30,109 nucleotides of DNA from Acidiferrobacteraceae bacterium (GCA_027343725.1 DAHWKH010000106.1:1-30109), one strand, 5' to 3'; counted from the first letter of the stretch, positions 1 to 8,163 are shown. Translations and numbers: made by a program. Notes: a model not told the origin generated them from the sequence alone.

Positions 1-1262
1 AGGACTACCTCGAGGAATGCGACGCGGTGCTCGCGCGCGCCGTCGACCGTCAGATGCGCGCCGACGTGCCGGTGGGGGCCTACGTAAGCGGCGGGCTCGA
101 TTCCGCCACTATCCTGTCCTACGCCGCGCGCAGCCGGCGGGATCCGATCACCACCTTCTCGCTCAGGTTCGAGGACGCGGAGTTCGATGAAGGCCCGTAT
201 CAGGATGCGGTCGTGAGCCACTTCCGCACCTTGCACCGCGAAATCGTCGTGAACGCGCGCGACATCGCGCGCGCCTTTCCGCAGGCGGTTTGGCATGCCG
301 AAAGCCCGATGCTGCGCACGGCCCCCGTGCCGATGATGTTGCTGGCGCGCAGCGTCCGGGAGCAAGGCATCAAGGTGGTACTGACGGGCGAGGGGGCCGA
401 TGAGACGTTTGCCGGGTACGACCTCTTCCGGGAGGCCCGCGTCCGGCGGTTTTGGGCCAAGGCGCCCGACTCGCGCCTGCGTCCGGCCCTGCTCGCGCGT
501 CTCTACCCCTATCTCAAAAACTCGCCGGCCGCGTCCCAGGCTTACGCGCGGCGGTTTTTCGGCCAGAACCTGGAACGGGCCGCGGAACCCGGCTTCGGTC
601 ATGATCTCAGGTGGCAGACGACCCGCCGCACGTGGCAGTTTTTCCACCCCGACGTCCGCGCCGCCATGGCGTTCGATCACCAGAAGGCGGCCGCCGCCTT
701 GCTGCCCGACGGATTCGAGGCCTGGGACCCCCTGTCCGTCGATCAATATCTCGAGGCGCGCACGCTTTTGTCGGGCTACCTGCTGAGCGCGCAGGGCGAC
801 CGCATGGCGCTCGCGCACGGGGTCGAGACCCGGGTGCCGTTCCTGGACCTCAAGGTCATGGAGTATGCCGCCAGGCTGCCGGCGCGTTACAAGCTCATGG
901 GACTGAAGGAGAAATACATTTTGAAGGTCCTCGGGCACAAGCGCCTGCCGAAAGCGGTCTGCGACCGCCCCAAGCAGCCGTACCGCGCGCCCGACAGTCA
1001 GAGCTTCTTCCACAAGGGCCTCCCCGAGCCGGGGGTGGCCGCCGCCTTCGACAAAAAGCGGCTCCTGGAGGTCGGATACTTCGACGCTGAGGCCGCCTGT
1101 AAGCTATTCGAAAAATGTCGGCGTGGCCAGGCGATCGGGTTTGCCGACAATATGGCGTTCGTGGGGATGTATTCGACGATGATTCTTTACGAGCAATTCG
1201 TGGAAGGCGGGGCGGCCGAGCCGGTCTTCGGCCAGGCGCTGCCTGAAGCCAAGGTGGGATAG
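1..1262 (+). CDS. AsnB-type glutamine-dependent amidotransferase (5' truncated by window edge)
   Basis: The reading frame is open from the first bases and lacks an N-terminus, so the gene begins upstream. What remains is the asparagine-synthetase C domain: an ATP-pyrophosphatase fold that adenylates a carboxylate and replaces AMP with ammonia. The PP-loop SGGLDS lies near the start (about positions 90-107), followed by the family motif LTGEGADE and the later segment GDRMALAHGVETRVPFLD. The glutaminase (Ntn) domain should lie upstream, outside the window. AsnB paralogues inside polysaccharide clusters, including the XrtA/PEP-CTERM-associated amidotransferases, are usually not housekeeping asparagine synthetases. 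The next gene starts 14 bp downstream, and the gene heads a run of activation genes (ligase, ACP, NadE-like), so I infer that it amidates a pathway intermediate. The substrate is unknown. Confidence 0.88.
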   Translation, partial: DYLEECDAVLARAVDRQMRADVPVGAYVSGGLDSATILSYAARSRRDPITTFSLRFEDAEFDEGPYQDAVVSHFRTLHREIVVNARDIARAFPQAVWHAESPMLRTAPVPMMLLARSVREQGIKVVLTGEGADETFAGYDLFREARVRRFWAKAPDSRLRPALLARLYPYLKNSPAASQAYARRFFGQNLERAAEPGFGHDLRWQTTRRTWQFFHPDVRAAMAFDHQKAAAALLPDGFEAWDPLSVDQYLEARTLLSGYLLSAQGDRMALAHGVETRVPFLDLKVMEYAARLPARYKLMGLKEKYILKVLGHKRLPKAVCDRPKQPYRAPDSQSFFHKGLPEPGVAAAFDKKRLLEVGYFDAEAACKLFEKCRRGQAIGFADNMAFVGMYSTMILYEQFVEGGAAEPVFGQALPEAKVG

Positions 1263-1276
1263 GCCAGGAGAGCGCC

Positions 1277-2845
1277 ATGTTGCTTCAGGATTTGTTGCAG
1301 GATACCGCGCAACGTTGGCCGGACGGCGAGGCCCTCGTCTGCGCCGGCCGACGCTGGTGTTACGCCGACATCGAGGCCCACAGCGACGGATTCGCGCATG
1401 CCCTCGTGGCGCACGGCGTGAAGCGCGGCGACCGCGTCGTCGTGTTCCTCGAGAACTCCTGCGAGGCAGTCATCGCGCTCTACGGTGCGATGAAGGCCGG
1501 CGCCGTGGCCGTGCCCGTCAATCCCCTGACGAAGGCCGAAAAATTGACCTTCGTGCTGCGCGACGCGGAGCCGGCGGCGTTCGTGAGCGATGCACACTTG
1601 AGCGAGGCCTATGGATCGGCGCTCGCGGACGTGCACCCACCCCTCGTCATCATCAACGCGCCGCGCGCGCACGAGGACTGCGGGCTTGCGTTTGCCGAGG
1701 CGAGCGAGCCGCGCGCGCGACCGCCGGTGCCGGTCATCGATCAGGATCTCGCCATGATCATCTACACCTCGGGTTCCACCGGCGAGCCCAAGGGGGTGAT
1801 GCTCTCCCATCACAACATGGTGAGCGCGGCGCGCTCGGTCTCCCAATACCTCGGCCTCGATCGGTCCGATCGCATTTTCTGCTGTCTGCCGCTGGCCTTC
1901 GATTACGGCCTGTATCAAGTGCTCATGGGCTTCATGGTCGGCGCCTGCGTCGTTTTGGAGCGCTCGTTCGCCTTCCCGGCGGCAACCCTGAAGGCAATCG
2001 CCGGCGAATGCGTGACGGTCCTGCCGGGCGTGCCCACCATGTTCTCGATTTTGCTCGGCCGCGAGAGCCTGTTCGCGAGCTATGACTGCCGCAGCGTGCG
2101 GATCGTGACCAATACCGCGGCCAGTCTCGCCCCCCGCCATATCGAGGGCCTCCAGCGCCTGCTCCCCCAGGCCCGGATCTTCTCCATGTACGGGCTCACC
2201 GAGTGCAAGCGGGTGACCTACCTGCCGCCGGAGGAATTGGGGTGCAGGCCGGCGAGCGTCGGGCGTGGCATGCCCAACGAAGAAGTGTATCTGGTCGACC
2301 CCGACGGCCGCCGGCTGCCGCCGGGCTCGCTCGGCGAGCTCGTGGTGCGCGGGAGCCACGTCATGCGCGGGTATTGGCGGCGCCCGGAAGACACCGCGCG
2401 GCGCTTGAAGCCCGGCCCGTACCCCGGCGAACAGGTCCTGTACTCGGGCGACATCTTTCACATGGACGAGGACGGCTATTTGTATTTCATCGGCCGCTCG
2501 GACGACATCATCAAGAGTCGCGGCGAGAAGGTGAGCCCGCGGGAGGTGGAGAACGTCCTGTACGGACTCAAGGAGATCATCGAGGCCGCCGTCATCGGCA
2601 TCGATGACGAGATGCTGGGGCAGGCGGTGCACGCCTTCGTGGTCCTCGCGGAGGAGGGCGCTCTCAACGAGCGCGAGATCATCCGCCATTGCCACGAACA
2701 TTTGGAGAGTTACATGGTGCCGAAGGCGGTCCATATCGTTCCGTCGCTCCCGAAAACCGAGACCGGCAAGATCCGGAAATCGGGGCTGTCGTCCTGGCTG
2801 CGGGCGACGGTATCGGGGAAGGCGGAGACGCTGAAGGCAGGATAA
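1277..2845 (+). CDS. AMP-forming acyl-CoA/acyl-ACP ligase
   Basis: This 522-aa member of the ANL adenylating superfamily activates a carboxylate as an acyl-AMP and passes it to a thiol. The P-loop-like motif TSGSTGEPKG is at about residues 164-173, the A5-type segment SMYGLTE follows, and the hinge region GRSDDIIKSRGEKVSP is intact. The C-terminal catalytic lysine lies in KTETGKI near residue 500. The start has a good ribosome site, AGGAGAG, four bases before ATG. An ACP gene follows 31 bp downstream, so the natural acceptor is probably that ACP's phosphopantetheine arm, as in DltA/DltC pairs, rather than free CoA. Similar ligases occur in exosortase-A-associated polysaccharide loci, but no exosortase is visible here. 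The acyl substrate cannot be read from sequence. Confidence 0.9.
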   Translation: MLLQDLLQDTAQRWPDGEALVCAGRRWCYADIEAHSDGFAHALVAHGVKRGDRVVVFLENSCEAVIALYGAMKAGAVAVPVNPLTKAEKLTFVLRDAEPAAFVSDAHLSEAYGSALADVHPPLVIINAPRAHEDCGLAFAEASEPRARPPVPVIDQDLAMIIYTSGSTGEPKGVMLSHHNMVSAARSVSQYLGLDRSDRIFCCLPLAFDYGLYQVLMGFMVGACVVLERSFAFPAATLKAIAGECVTVLPGVPTMFSILLGRESLFASYDCRSVRIVTNTAASLAPRHIEGLQRLLPQARIFSMYGLTECKRVTYLPPEELGCRPASVGRGMPNEEVYLVDPDGRRLPPGSLGELVVRGSHVMRGYWRRPEDTARRLKPGPYPGEQVLYSGDIFHMDEDGYLYFIGRSDDIIKSRGEKVSPREVENVLYGLKEIIEAAVIGIDDEMLGQAVHAFVVLAEEGALNEREIIRHCHEHLESYMVPKAVHIVPSLPKTETGKIRKSGLSSWLRATVSGKAETLKAG

Positions 2846-2876
2846 CGGGGTATTCCGGCAGAGTGGGGTCAATACG

Positions 2877-3149
2877 ATGAGTAGCGTCAAAAATCAGGTC
2901 CGGGACTACATCATGGACAACTTTCTCATGGGTTTGCGGGACGTGATCGTCACGGATCAGGCCTCCCTCCTCGATCTCGGCATCATCGATTCGACGGGCG
3001 TGATCGAGCTCATCTCGTTCCTGGAGGAGACCTACGGGATCCGCGTCGAGGACGCCGAGATCGTTCCCGATAACCTCGACAGCCTCGAGGCCATCGAGCG
3101 CTACGTGGCCCGCAAGACCTTCGAGTCGGCCTCCTCTCTGACGGCCTAG
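2877..3149 (+). CDS. Acyl carrier protein
   Basis: This 90-aa acidic helical protein carries the phosphopantetheine attachment motif LGIIDSTG, with Ser39 as the expected modified residue. The following VIELISFLEE helix resembles DltC-type and stand-alone carrier proteins more than fatty-acid AcpP, which has DSLD. It lies between the adenylating ligase and the NadE-like gene, each a few tens of bases away, so it probably carries the intermediate activated by the ligase. The Shine-Dalgarno is weak (GGGG about eight bases before ATG), so translation may depend on coupling to the ligase gene. No DltB-like membrane acyltransferase is present. The receivers could be the hexapeptide acyltransferases downstream, which is an inference. 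Confidence 0.88.
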   Translation: MSSVKNQVRDYIMDNFLMGLRDVIVTDQASLLDLGIIDSTGVIELISFLEETYGIRVEDAEIVPDNLDSLEAIERYVARKTFESASSLTA

Positions 3150-3158
3150 GAGGCATCC

Positions 3159-4133
3159 ATGCGGTCTCGTGAACAGACGGAAGCGGATCCCCTCGCGCTC
3201 GATTGCGCGCGTGCGCAGCGCGAAATCGCGGAGTCCATCAAAGAGGCCATCGTGCGTTTCCGGCGCCGCGGCGCCGTGGTCGCGGTCTCGGGCGGGGTGG
3301 ATAGCGCGGTCTGCTGCGCGCTTGCCGCGCGCGCCTTGGGGAGCGAGCGGGTATTGGCCTTGTTGCTGCCCGAACGGGAGTCCTCGGCCGATTCGGAACG
3401 CCTGGCGCGCAAGGTGGTCGCGGCCTTGGGTGTACCGTTTGAGCGTCATGACATCACCGCGGCCCTCGAGGCCATGGGCTGCTACGCGCGCCGCGATGAG
3501 GCGGTGCGCGCGGTGGTCCCGGAGTACGGGCCGGGGTGGCGCAACAAGATTACTATCTCGGGCGGGCTCGTCGGGCAGTTCAATCACTTCCATCTCGTCA
3601 CCGCCTCACCCGATGGGACGCGCATGGAGCGCCGCCTCGGGCTGAAAGAGTATCTGCAGATCGTCGCGGCGACGAACTTCAAGCAGCGCACCCGCAAAAT
3701 CATGGAGTACTACCACGCCGACCGACTCCATTACGTGGTCATCGGGACCCCCAACAAGCTCGAGTACGATCAGGGCTTTTTCGTCAAGAACGGGGACGGC
3801 GCCGCGGATATCAAGCCGATCGCCCATTTGTACAAGTCCCAGGTGTATGCGCTGGCGCGCGATCTGGGCGTGCCGGACGAGGTCCTGGCGGCGACGCCGA
3901 CGAGCGACACCTACACCTTGCCTCAGGAGCAGGAGTCGTTCTATTTCGCGCTCCCATATCGGGAACTCGATACCGCGATCCTGTACCTCGAGAAGGGCCG
4001 CCCGGCGAGCGACCTCGCGCGCGCCATCGGCGTCGACGACGTGACCGCCGCGCGGATCTACGCGGACATCTGCGCCAAGCGGCGCACGACCCGCTACCTG
4101 CACGAACCCGCGATCCTGGTCGGGGGGGCGTGA
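3159..4133 (+). CDS. NAD-synthetase-like (NadE family) ATP-dependent amide synthetase, probably repurposed
   Basis: The 324-aa protein has the N-type ATP pyrophosphatase fold of NAD synthetase. The PP-loop SGGVDS is at residues 44-49, and later segments include a GTPNKLE match to the family's GTxNxxE and GDGAADIKPIAHLYKSQVY. Family members adenylate a carboxylate and convert it to an amide. Several NadE signature positions differ: the usual FTKYGDG reads FVKNGDG, DINP reads DIKP, and the PTADLE...DE region reads PTSDTYTLPQEQES. It is also longer than the roughly 275-aa ammonia-dependent enzymes, with an extra stretch around residues 110-165. A strong AGGAGG precedes ATG. Its place between an ACP and an acyltransferase in a polysaccharide operon argues against simple NAD synthesis. 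It may amidate the same carboxylate pathway served by the AsnB-like gene. Family assignment is firm; substrate is not. Confidence 0.82.
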   Translation: MRSREQTEADPLALDCARAQREIAESIKEAIVRFRRRGAVVAVSGGVDSAVCCALAARALGSERVLALLLPERESSADSERLARKVVAALGVPFERHDITAALEAMGCYARRDEAVRAVVPEYGPGWRNKITISGGLVGQFNHFHLVTASPDGTRMERRLGLKEYLQIVAATNFKQRTRKIMEYYHADRLHYVVIGTPNKLEYDQGFFVKNGDGAADIKPIAHLYKSQVYALARDLGVPDEVLAATPTSDTYTLPQEQESFYFALPYRELDTAILYLEKGRPASDLARAIGVDDVTAARIYADICAKRRTTRYLHEPAILVGGA

Positions 4134-4137
4134 CGCC

Positions 4138-4731
4138 ATGCGCTACGCCTTCAAGGTCGCCGCGGTCATCGTCATGCATGGCGTGACGTGGCCGTTCGCG
4201 CTGCCCGCGCGTTTCGGGTATCGCATGGGCGGTTCGGAGCGGGCGTTCGATTTCTCGGCCAAGCTCTTGAGTCTCGCGCCGGGGCGCCTCGGGCAGCTGT
4301 TGCGCGCGTCCTTCTATATGCAGACCTTGGATCGCTGCCATTACGATCTGTCGGTCGGCTTCGGATCGTTTTTTTCCCACCCGTGCGCCGAGGTCGGCCG
4401 GCGCGTCGGCATCGGCAGCTTTTCCATCATCGGCATGGTGCGGCTGGGCGACGACGTCATGATCGCGAGCCGGGTGTCGGTGCTGAGCGGAAAGTATCAA
4501 CACGGCGACGGCCGGCACGGGCTTGCGCGCGCCCCCCGGTTCCGGCGCGTGCACATCGGGGCGGGGACGTGGCTCGGCGAGGGGTCCCTCGTCATGGATG
4601 ACGTGGGCCGCGGGTGCATCGTCGCGGGCGGCAGCGTGGTGACGAAGGCGATGCCGGATGGCACCACGGCGATCGGCAATCCGGCCCGGTTCCTGCACCA
4701 TCGGGAGCAGGGCGAGGCGGCCGCCGTTTAG
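4138..4731 (+). CDS. Hexapeptide-repeat (left-handed beta-helix) acyltransferase
   Basis: The 197-aa protein has imperfect hexapeptide repeats from about residue 80, for example VGRRVGIGSFSIIGMVRLGDD and IGAGTWLGEGSLVMDDVGRG, and ends with the typical GNPAR turn. These proteins form trimers that move acetyl or longer acyl groups from CoA or ACP to a sugar. The N-terminal ~70 residues are hydrophobic and basic and may lie on the membrane. It starts four bases after the NadE-like gene, so it is probably co-translated with it. In context it could O- or N-acylate a sugar of the repeat unit. The neighbouring ACP makes an acyl-ACP donor worth considering, which is an inference. Confidence 0.82.
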   Translation: MRYAFKVAAVIVMHGVTWPFALPARFGYRMGGSERAFDFSAKLLSLAPGRLGQLLRASFYMQTLDRCHYDLSVGFGSFFSHPCAEVGRRVGIGSFSIIGMVRLGDDVMIASRVSVLSGKYQHGDGRHGLARAPRFRRVHIGAGTWLGEGSLVMDDVGRGCIVAGGSVVTKAMPDGTTAIGNPARFLHHREQGEAAAV

Positions 4732-4743
4732 AGGAGGGAGGCC

Positions 4744-4806
4744 ATGGAAGGGCACACGAGACAAAGGCCGCGCCGGTCCGCGCCCCCGGCCGGGGGGCGC
4801 GCATGA
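4744..4806 (+). other. Possible 20-codon leader ORF coupled to the flippase start
   Basis: A strong ribosome site (GAGGAGGGAGG) precedes ATG at 4744, but that frame runs only 20 codons and stops at TGA 4804-4806. The stop overlaps the flippase ATG at 4803 as ATGA. The flippase ATG has no Shine-Dalgarno of its own. The short ORF may therefore deliver ribosomes to the flippase. Alternatively the flippase once had a longer N-terminus that was lost by frameshift, or a sequencing error is present. The peptide is basic and proline-rich and matches nothing I recognise. Confidence 0.3.
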
Positions 4807-6167
4807 CCTTGAAGGAGATCCTGCGTTACGCGGGCACGCTCTATGGGGCCAATGTCGCGGCCTCGATCGTGACCTTCGCGGTCACCATTCTGGTGAGCCG
4901 GGACATCTCGCGCGCGGATCTCGGGCGCTACGGCTTGTTCCAGGCCTATTTCCTGTTCGGCGCCTACGCCTCCGGACTGGGGCTTGCGCCGGCGACCGTG
5001 AAATGGGTGGCGAGCGGCGCCGTCGATGACGGCGAGTTCCTGGCGTTTATCAGCCTGCGGCTTTTCGCGGTGGCGCTGATGCTCTATGTCGCGGCGGCTG
5101 CCGCCTACGCGTTCCAGGCCCGGATCCTGGCGGCGGCCCTCGTGGCCCTGCCGCCCTACCACGTCTTCAACGTCGCCTTGAGCGCGGCCCGCGCCCGCCT
5201 CTGGCGCCGGCGCGAGGCGCTGCTCTTGGTGATCGCCTCGCTTGCGACATCGGCGTGGATCTTTGCGTTGTTGTTCCTGAATCACACCGATGCGGCACCG
5301 ATCTCGGGGCAGGTCTTGGGGGCGTATACGACCGCTTTCGTGGTGGCGCTCTATGCCTGGCGCCACGGCTGGCCCCGGCCGCGTTCGCCCGGGCCCTGGC
5401 GGCGATCCTTCTGGGCGACGGCGATGCCCGTGTTTCTCGGCTCGTCGGTGTTTGCCGTGAGTGAACTGGCGGATCGCCTGGTCATCGAGCACATCCTGGG
5501 GCTTGCAAGCCTCGGGGTCTACGTCATGGCGATGACGCTGTTCAATATCCTCACGAAACCGGTCCACGCCCTGTCCCGGGTGCTTTTGTCGCACTTTTCC
5601 CAGGGTCGCAGCGCGCACACGGACGCGAGCGCTCCCGATATCGTGCGCGTGAACCTCGCCGTCCTCCCGCTCATGGGATTGATCGCCGCGGCCGTGCTCC
5701 CGCGCGTCATCCCGATGTTCTTGAACAGAAACTACAGCCTGGCCTTCCCGGTCTTCGCGGTGCTCACGGTCGTCATTGTGATCAAGGCGATCGAACTCGT
5801 CCATTCAAGCCTGGCGGTGGCGCACGACTCCGCGGGCAGCAACACGCGCGCGCAAGTGGCGGCCCTCATCGCCTACGCCGCGGTGGTGGTGTTTCTCGCG
5901 CAGCGCTTCGGGCTCATAGGGGTCGCGTGGGCGATCGTCTTGCGCTGGGCGGTGCTCGCCATGGTGCAGCAGGCCGACATGCGCCGCCGCGGCGTGGCCG
6001 CCCTGCCCGCGGGGCCGCTGGTGCGATCCGCGGGCGCGTATCTCGTGGCGCTGTCGTTCTTTACGACCGCGCCCTGGGCCATGGGCATCGCCTACCTCGT
6101 GGGCGGGGCCGCACTCAGGATATGGCCCGCGCCCCGGGCATGGCTTGTCGCCGTGCGGCGGGCCTAG
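4803..6167 (+). CDS. Wzx-like polysaccharide flippase (MOP/oligosaccharide flippase family)
   Basis: The 454-aa protein is almost entirely hydrophobic, with about 12 predicted membrane segments separated by short basic loops, as in MOP-superfamily lipid-linked oligosaccharide flippases. The segment around SELADRLVIEHILGLASLGVY is characteristic of the family. Its role would be to move undecaprenyl-linked repeat units across the inner membrane for the polymerase/ligase encoded next. ATG 4803 was chosen because the first membrane segment begins directly after MTLKEILRYAGTLYG. The longer open frame upstream encodes arginine/glycine-rich sequence typical of a non-coding shadow. Translation probably relies on the overlapping leader ORF. 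Confidence 0.87.
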   Translation: MTLKEILRYAGTLYGANVAASIVTFAVTILVSRDISRADLGRYGLFQAYFLFGAYASGLGLAPATVKWVASGAVDDGEFLAFISLRLFAVALMLYVAAAAAYAFQARILAAALVALPPYHVFNVALSAARARLWRRREALLLVIASLATSAWIFALLFLNHTDAAPISGQVLGAYTTAFVVALYAWRHGWPRPRSPGPWRRSFWATAMPVFLGSSVFAVSELADRLVIEHILGLASLGVYVMAMTLFNILTKPVHALSRVLLSHFSQGRSAHTDASAPDIVRVNLAVLPLMGLIAAAVLPRVIPMFLNRNYSLAFPVFAVLTVVIVIKAIELVHSSLAVAHDSAGSNTRAQVAALIAYAAVVVFLAQRFGLIGVAWAIVLRWAVLAMVQQADMRRRGVAALPAGPLVRSAGAYLVALSFFTTAPWAMGIAYLVGGAALRIWPAPRAWLVAVRRA

Positions 6168-6191
6168 GACGCTTTCCCAGGAGGATCACTC

Positions 6192-7460
6192 ATGCTTGTG
6201 TCCCAGTCCACACGCACACGAAACCGCCCGGCAGCGGCCCTGCGGCCCTGGCAGGGCCCCGTCGTCGAGACGCCGCTTGCCAACCGCCTCACCTTGATCT
6301 CCATGTTCGTGTTTCTGGCCAAGATCGGCAACCTGCCGCACCTTGGACACTTCGATATCGGCAAGGTTCTGGTGGGCCTCTCGGTCCTGGCGTTGCTCTT
6401 CGAGGGCGGCGGCTGGAAGGAGGGCGTCTTCTCGCACCGGATCATGCTCCCGTACTTCGGGCTCTTTCTCATCGGCATGCTCACGATCCCCGTGGCCGTG
6501 TGGCCGGGTGGGAGCGCGAAGTTCCTGTTCGGGAACTACATCAAGGACATGGTCCTCGTCGTTCTCGTGATCGTCACGACACGCACGCCGGCCGATCTGA
6601 GGCGGCTGTTATGGGCGGTGGTCGCGAATACGCTCGTGTTGGATCTGGTGCTTCTCCATTACGGGATCCACAAGATCACCATCGTCCATTTGGGAAAGAA
6701 CGAGATCGCCATGACCTCGGTGATCGCGCTCGGCCTGCTCTTGGGGCTGCCGGTGTCGGGCTTCGGGACGGTGATCAAATGGGCGTCCGGGATCCTGCTC
6801 GTGTACGCCACCTTCATGAGCGTCTCGCGCGGAAGCTACCTCGGGGTCAGCGCGGTGCTCGCCTTGTTTCTCTATTTCCGCCTGGGCCGGCGGGTGCTGC
6901 TCGCGTTTCTGGGCGTGTGGGCCTTGATCGTCGGGATCTATCTGTTCGGGCCGCCGCGCGTGCACCACGCGTTCAATACGCTCATTCACATCCAGAACGA
7001 CTACAACCTGACCGCGCGCACCGGGCGCATCGCGATCTGGAAGCGGGGGTTGCGCATCATCGCGCATCATCCGCTCGGTGTCGGGATCCGGAATTTCCCG
7101 CTCGCCGAGGGCCATCTCGTCCAGGATGTCATCGGCGAGCGGTGGATGGACGCGCACAACGCCCTATTGGAGGCCACCGCGGAATTGGGGATCGCGGGCG
7201 GGATCGTGTTTTTGATCCTTTTGAAGCGGGCCATGGAGACCGCGAACCGTCTGCGGGTGCAGACCGATCTCCCCGACGTGGCGCGCGTGGGCCTCTCGGC
7301 CGTGCTCGCGCTGTTCGCGTACTTCGTGACCGCCTCGTTTCTGTCCGAGGCCTATGCGGTCATTTTGTACATCCTGGTCGCCATCATCGTGTCGACGGAT
7401 CGCGTGTACAAGGACTTGATGTCAAGGAGGGCCGATGTCGTACCTGGATCGCGTTCGTAG
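6192..7460 (+). CDS. O-antigen ligase / Wzy-type polymerase family membrane protein
   Basis: The 422-aa protein has roughly 10-12 hydrophobic segments and a large periplasmic loop at about residues 255-330. The loop contains LTARTGRIAIWKRGLRII, then HHPLGVGIRNFP and the DAHNALLEATAELG motif. This layout, with an arginine-rich entry and an HN pair before the last membrane helices, is diagnostic for the Wzy_C/WaaL family. It would polymerise repeat units or attach the glycan to a carrier in the periplasm. Sequence alone does not separate polymerase from ligase. The start has AGGAGG at good spacing. The 3' end overlaps the next gene by 26 bp. The flippase just upstream supports a Wzx/Wzy-dependent pathway. 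Confidence 0.87.
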   Translation: MLVSQSTRTRNRPAAALRPWQGPVVETPLANRLTLISMFVFLAKIGNLPHLGHFDIGKVLVGLSVLALLFEGGGWKEGVFSHRIMLPYFGLFLIGMLTIPVAVWPGGSAKFLFGNYIKDMVLVVLVIVTTRTPADLRRLLWAVVANTLVLDLVLLHYGIHKITIVHLGKNEIAMTSVIALGLLLGLPVSGFGTVIKWASGILLVYATFMSVSRGSYLGVSAVLALFLYFRLGRRVLLAFLGVWALIVGIYLFGPPRVHHAFNTLIHIQNDYNLTARTGRIAIWKRGLRIIAHHPLGVGIRNFPLAEGHLVQDVIGERWMDAHNALLEATAELGIAGGIVFLILLKRAMETANRLRVQTDLPDVARVGLSAVLALFAYFVTASFLSEAYAVILYILVAIIVSTDRVYKDLMSRRADVVPGSRS

Positions 7461-8160
7461 GCGCGAGGGCGCGCTGGCGGATGCCTTGTATCGGGGTTAC
7501 AAGCGGATGCAGCGCGTGAACATACCCGCGAGTCCGCTGGTCTACGGGCCGCTCGCGTTCGAGCGGGGTCTGAGACGGCATGCGCTCGGGTGGCTTGCAC
7601 GCAAGTTGTATGACGAGCCGTTGTTTCGCAGGCGCTGCCGGCGGTGCGGCCCGGGGCTTTGTCTCTATGACGGCATCCCCACGGTGTGGGGCGGTCTCAT
7701 CCTCGAGCTCGGACGCGACGTCGTAATGCACGGAACCTCGACTCTGGCGGGCGCCAAGGTCTTCCCGGCCCCACGGCTCGTGATCGGCGACCGCAGTCAT
7801 TGCGGATCCCAGTTCTCGGTGTCGGTGGGCGCTGATGTCGTGATCGGCGCGGACGTCTTGATCGCCAACCGCGTGTCCCTTGTCGCCTACGACAATCACC
7901 CGACCGACCCGGCGGAGCGGCGCGCGGGGCGCCCGGCGTCGGCCGCCAGCAGCCGCCCGATCGTCATCGGCGACAACGCCTGGATCTGTGTCGGCGCCAC
8001 GATCCTGAAGGGCGTGACGGTCGGGGAAAACGCCATCATCGCGGCCGGCGCGGTGGTGGTGAACGACGTCCCGCCCAATGCGACAGTCGGCGGCAATCCG
8101 GCACGGGTCGTGAGCCGCCGCCCGGGCCGGCCGCGGCACGCCCGGCAGGCGGGGGCTTGA
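7435..8160 (+). CDS. Hexapeptide-repeat acetyltransferase (sugar O-acetyltransferase type)
   Basis: The 241-aa protein begins with about 75 basic residues, then carries a left-handed beta-helix domain like maltose/galactoside and WcaF-type acetyltransferases. The active-site loop has the DNHP signature with the catalytic histidine, followed by RPIVIGDNAWICVGATILKG and the closing GGNPARVV. Such enzymes acetylate sugar hydroxyls from acetyl-CoA in the cytoplasm. AAGGAGG lies just before the ATG inside the end of the polymerase gene. This second acyltransferase is much closer to canonical acetyltransferases than the one at 4138, so the two probably add different groups or act on different positions. 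Confidence 0.87.
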   Translation: MSYLDRVRRREGALADALYRGYKRMQRVNIPASPLVYGPLAFERGLRRHALGWLARKLYDEPLFRRRCRRCGPGLCLYDGIPTVWGGLILELGRDVVMHGTSTLAGAKVFPAPRLVIGDRSHCGSQFSVSVGADVVIGADVLIANRVSLVAYDNHPTDPAERRAGRPASAASSRPIVIGDNAWICVGATILKGVTVGENAIIAAGAVVVNDVPPNATVGGNPARVVSRRPGRPRHARQAGA

Positions 8161-8163
8161 GGC

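Noticed and set aside
1187..2890. 567-aa minus-strand open frame opposite the acyl ligase
   Set aside because: It is rich in His, Arg, Asp and Gly with no recognisable domain, as expected from the complement of GC-rich coding DNA; the + strand encodes a complete ANL ligase with all motifs.
2877..3149. D-alanylation (Dlt) system
   Set aside because: A ligase and carrier pair are present, but no DltB-type membrane acyltransferase or DltD occurs, and the amidotransferases are not part of Dlt.
1..4133. A PEP-CTERM/exosortase (XrtA) locus
   Set aside because: The amidotransferase and ligase resemble XrtA-associated genes, but no exosortase, PEP-CTERM protein or associated decarboxylase is visible; upstream sequence is needed to decide.
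5927..7519. 530-aa plus-strand frame across the flippase and polymerase genes
   Set aside because: Arg/Gly/Pro-rich sequence in another frame over two membrane-protein genes with clear family features.
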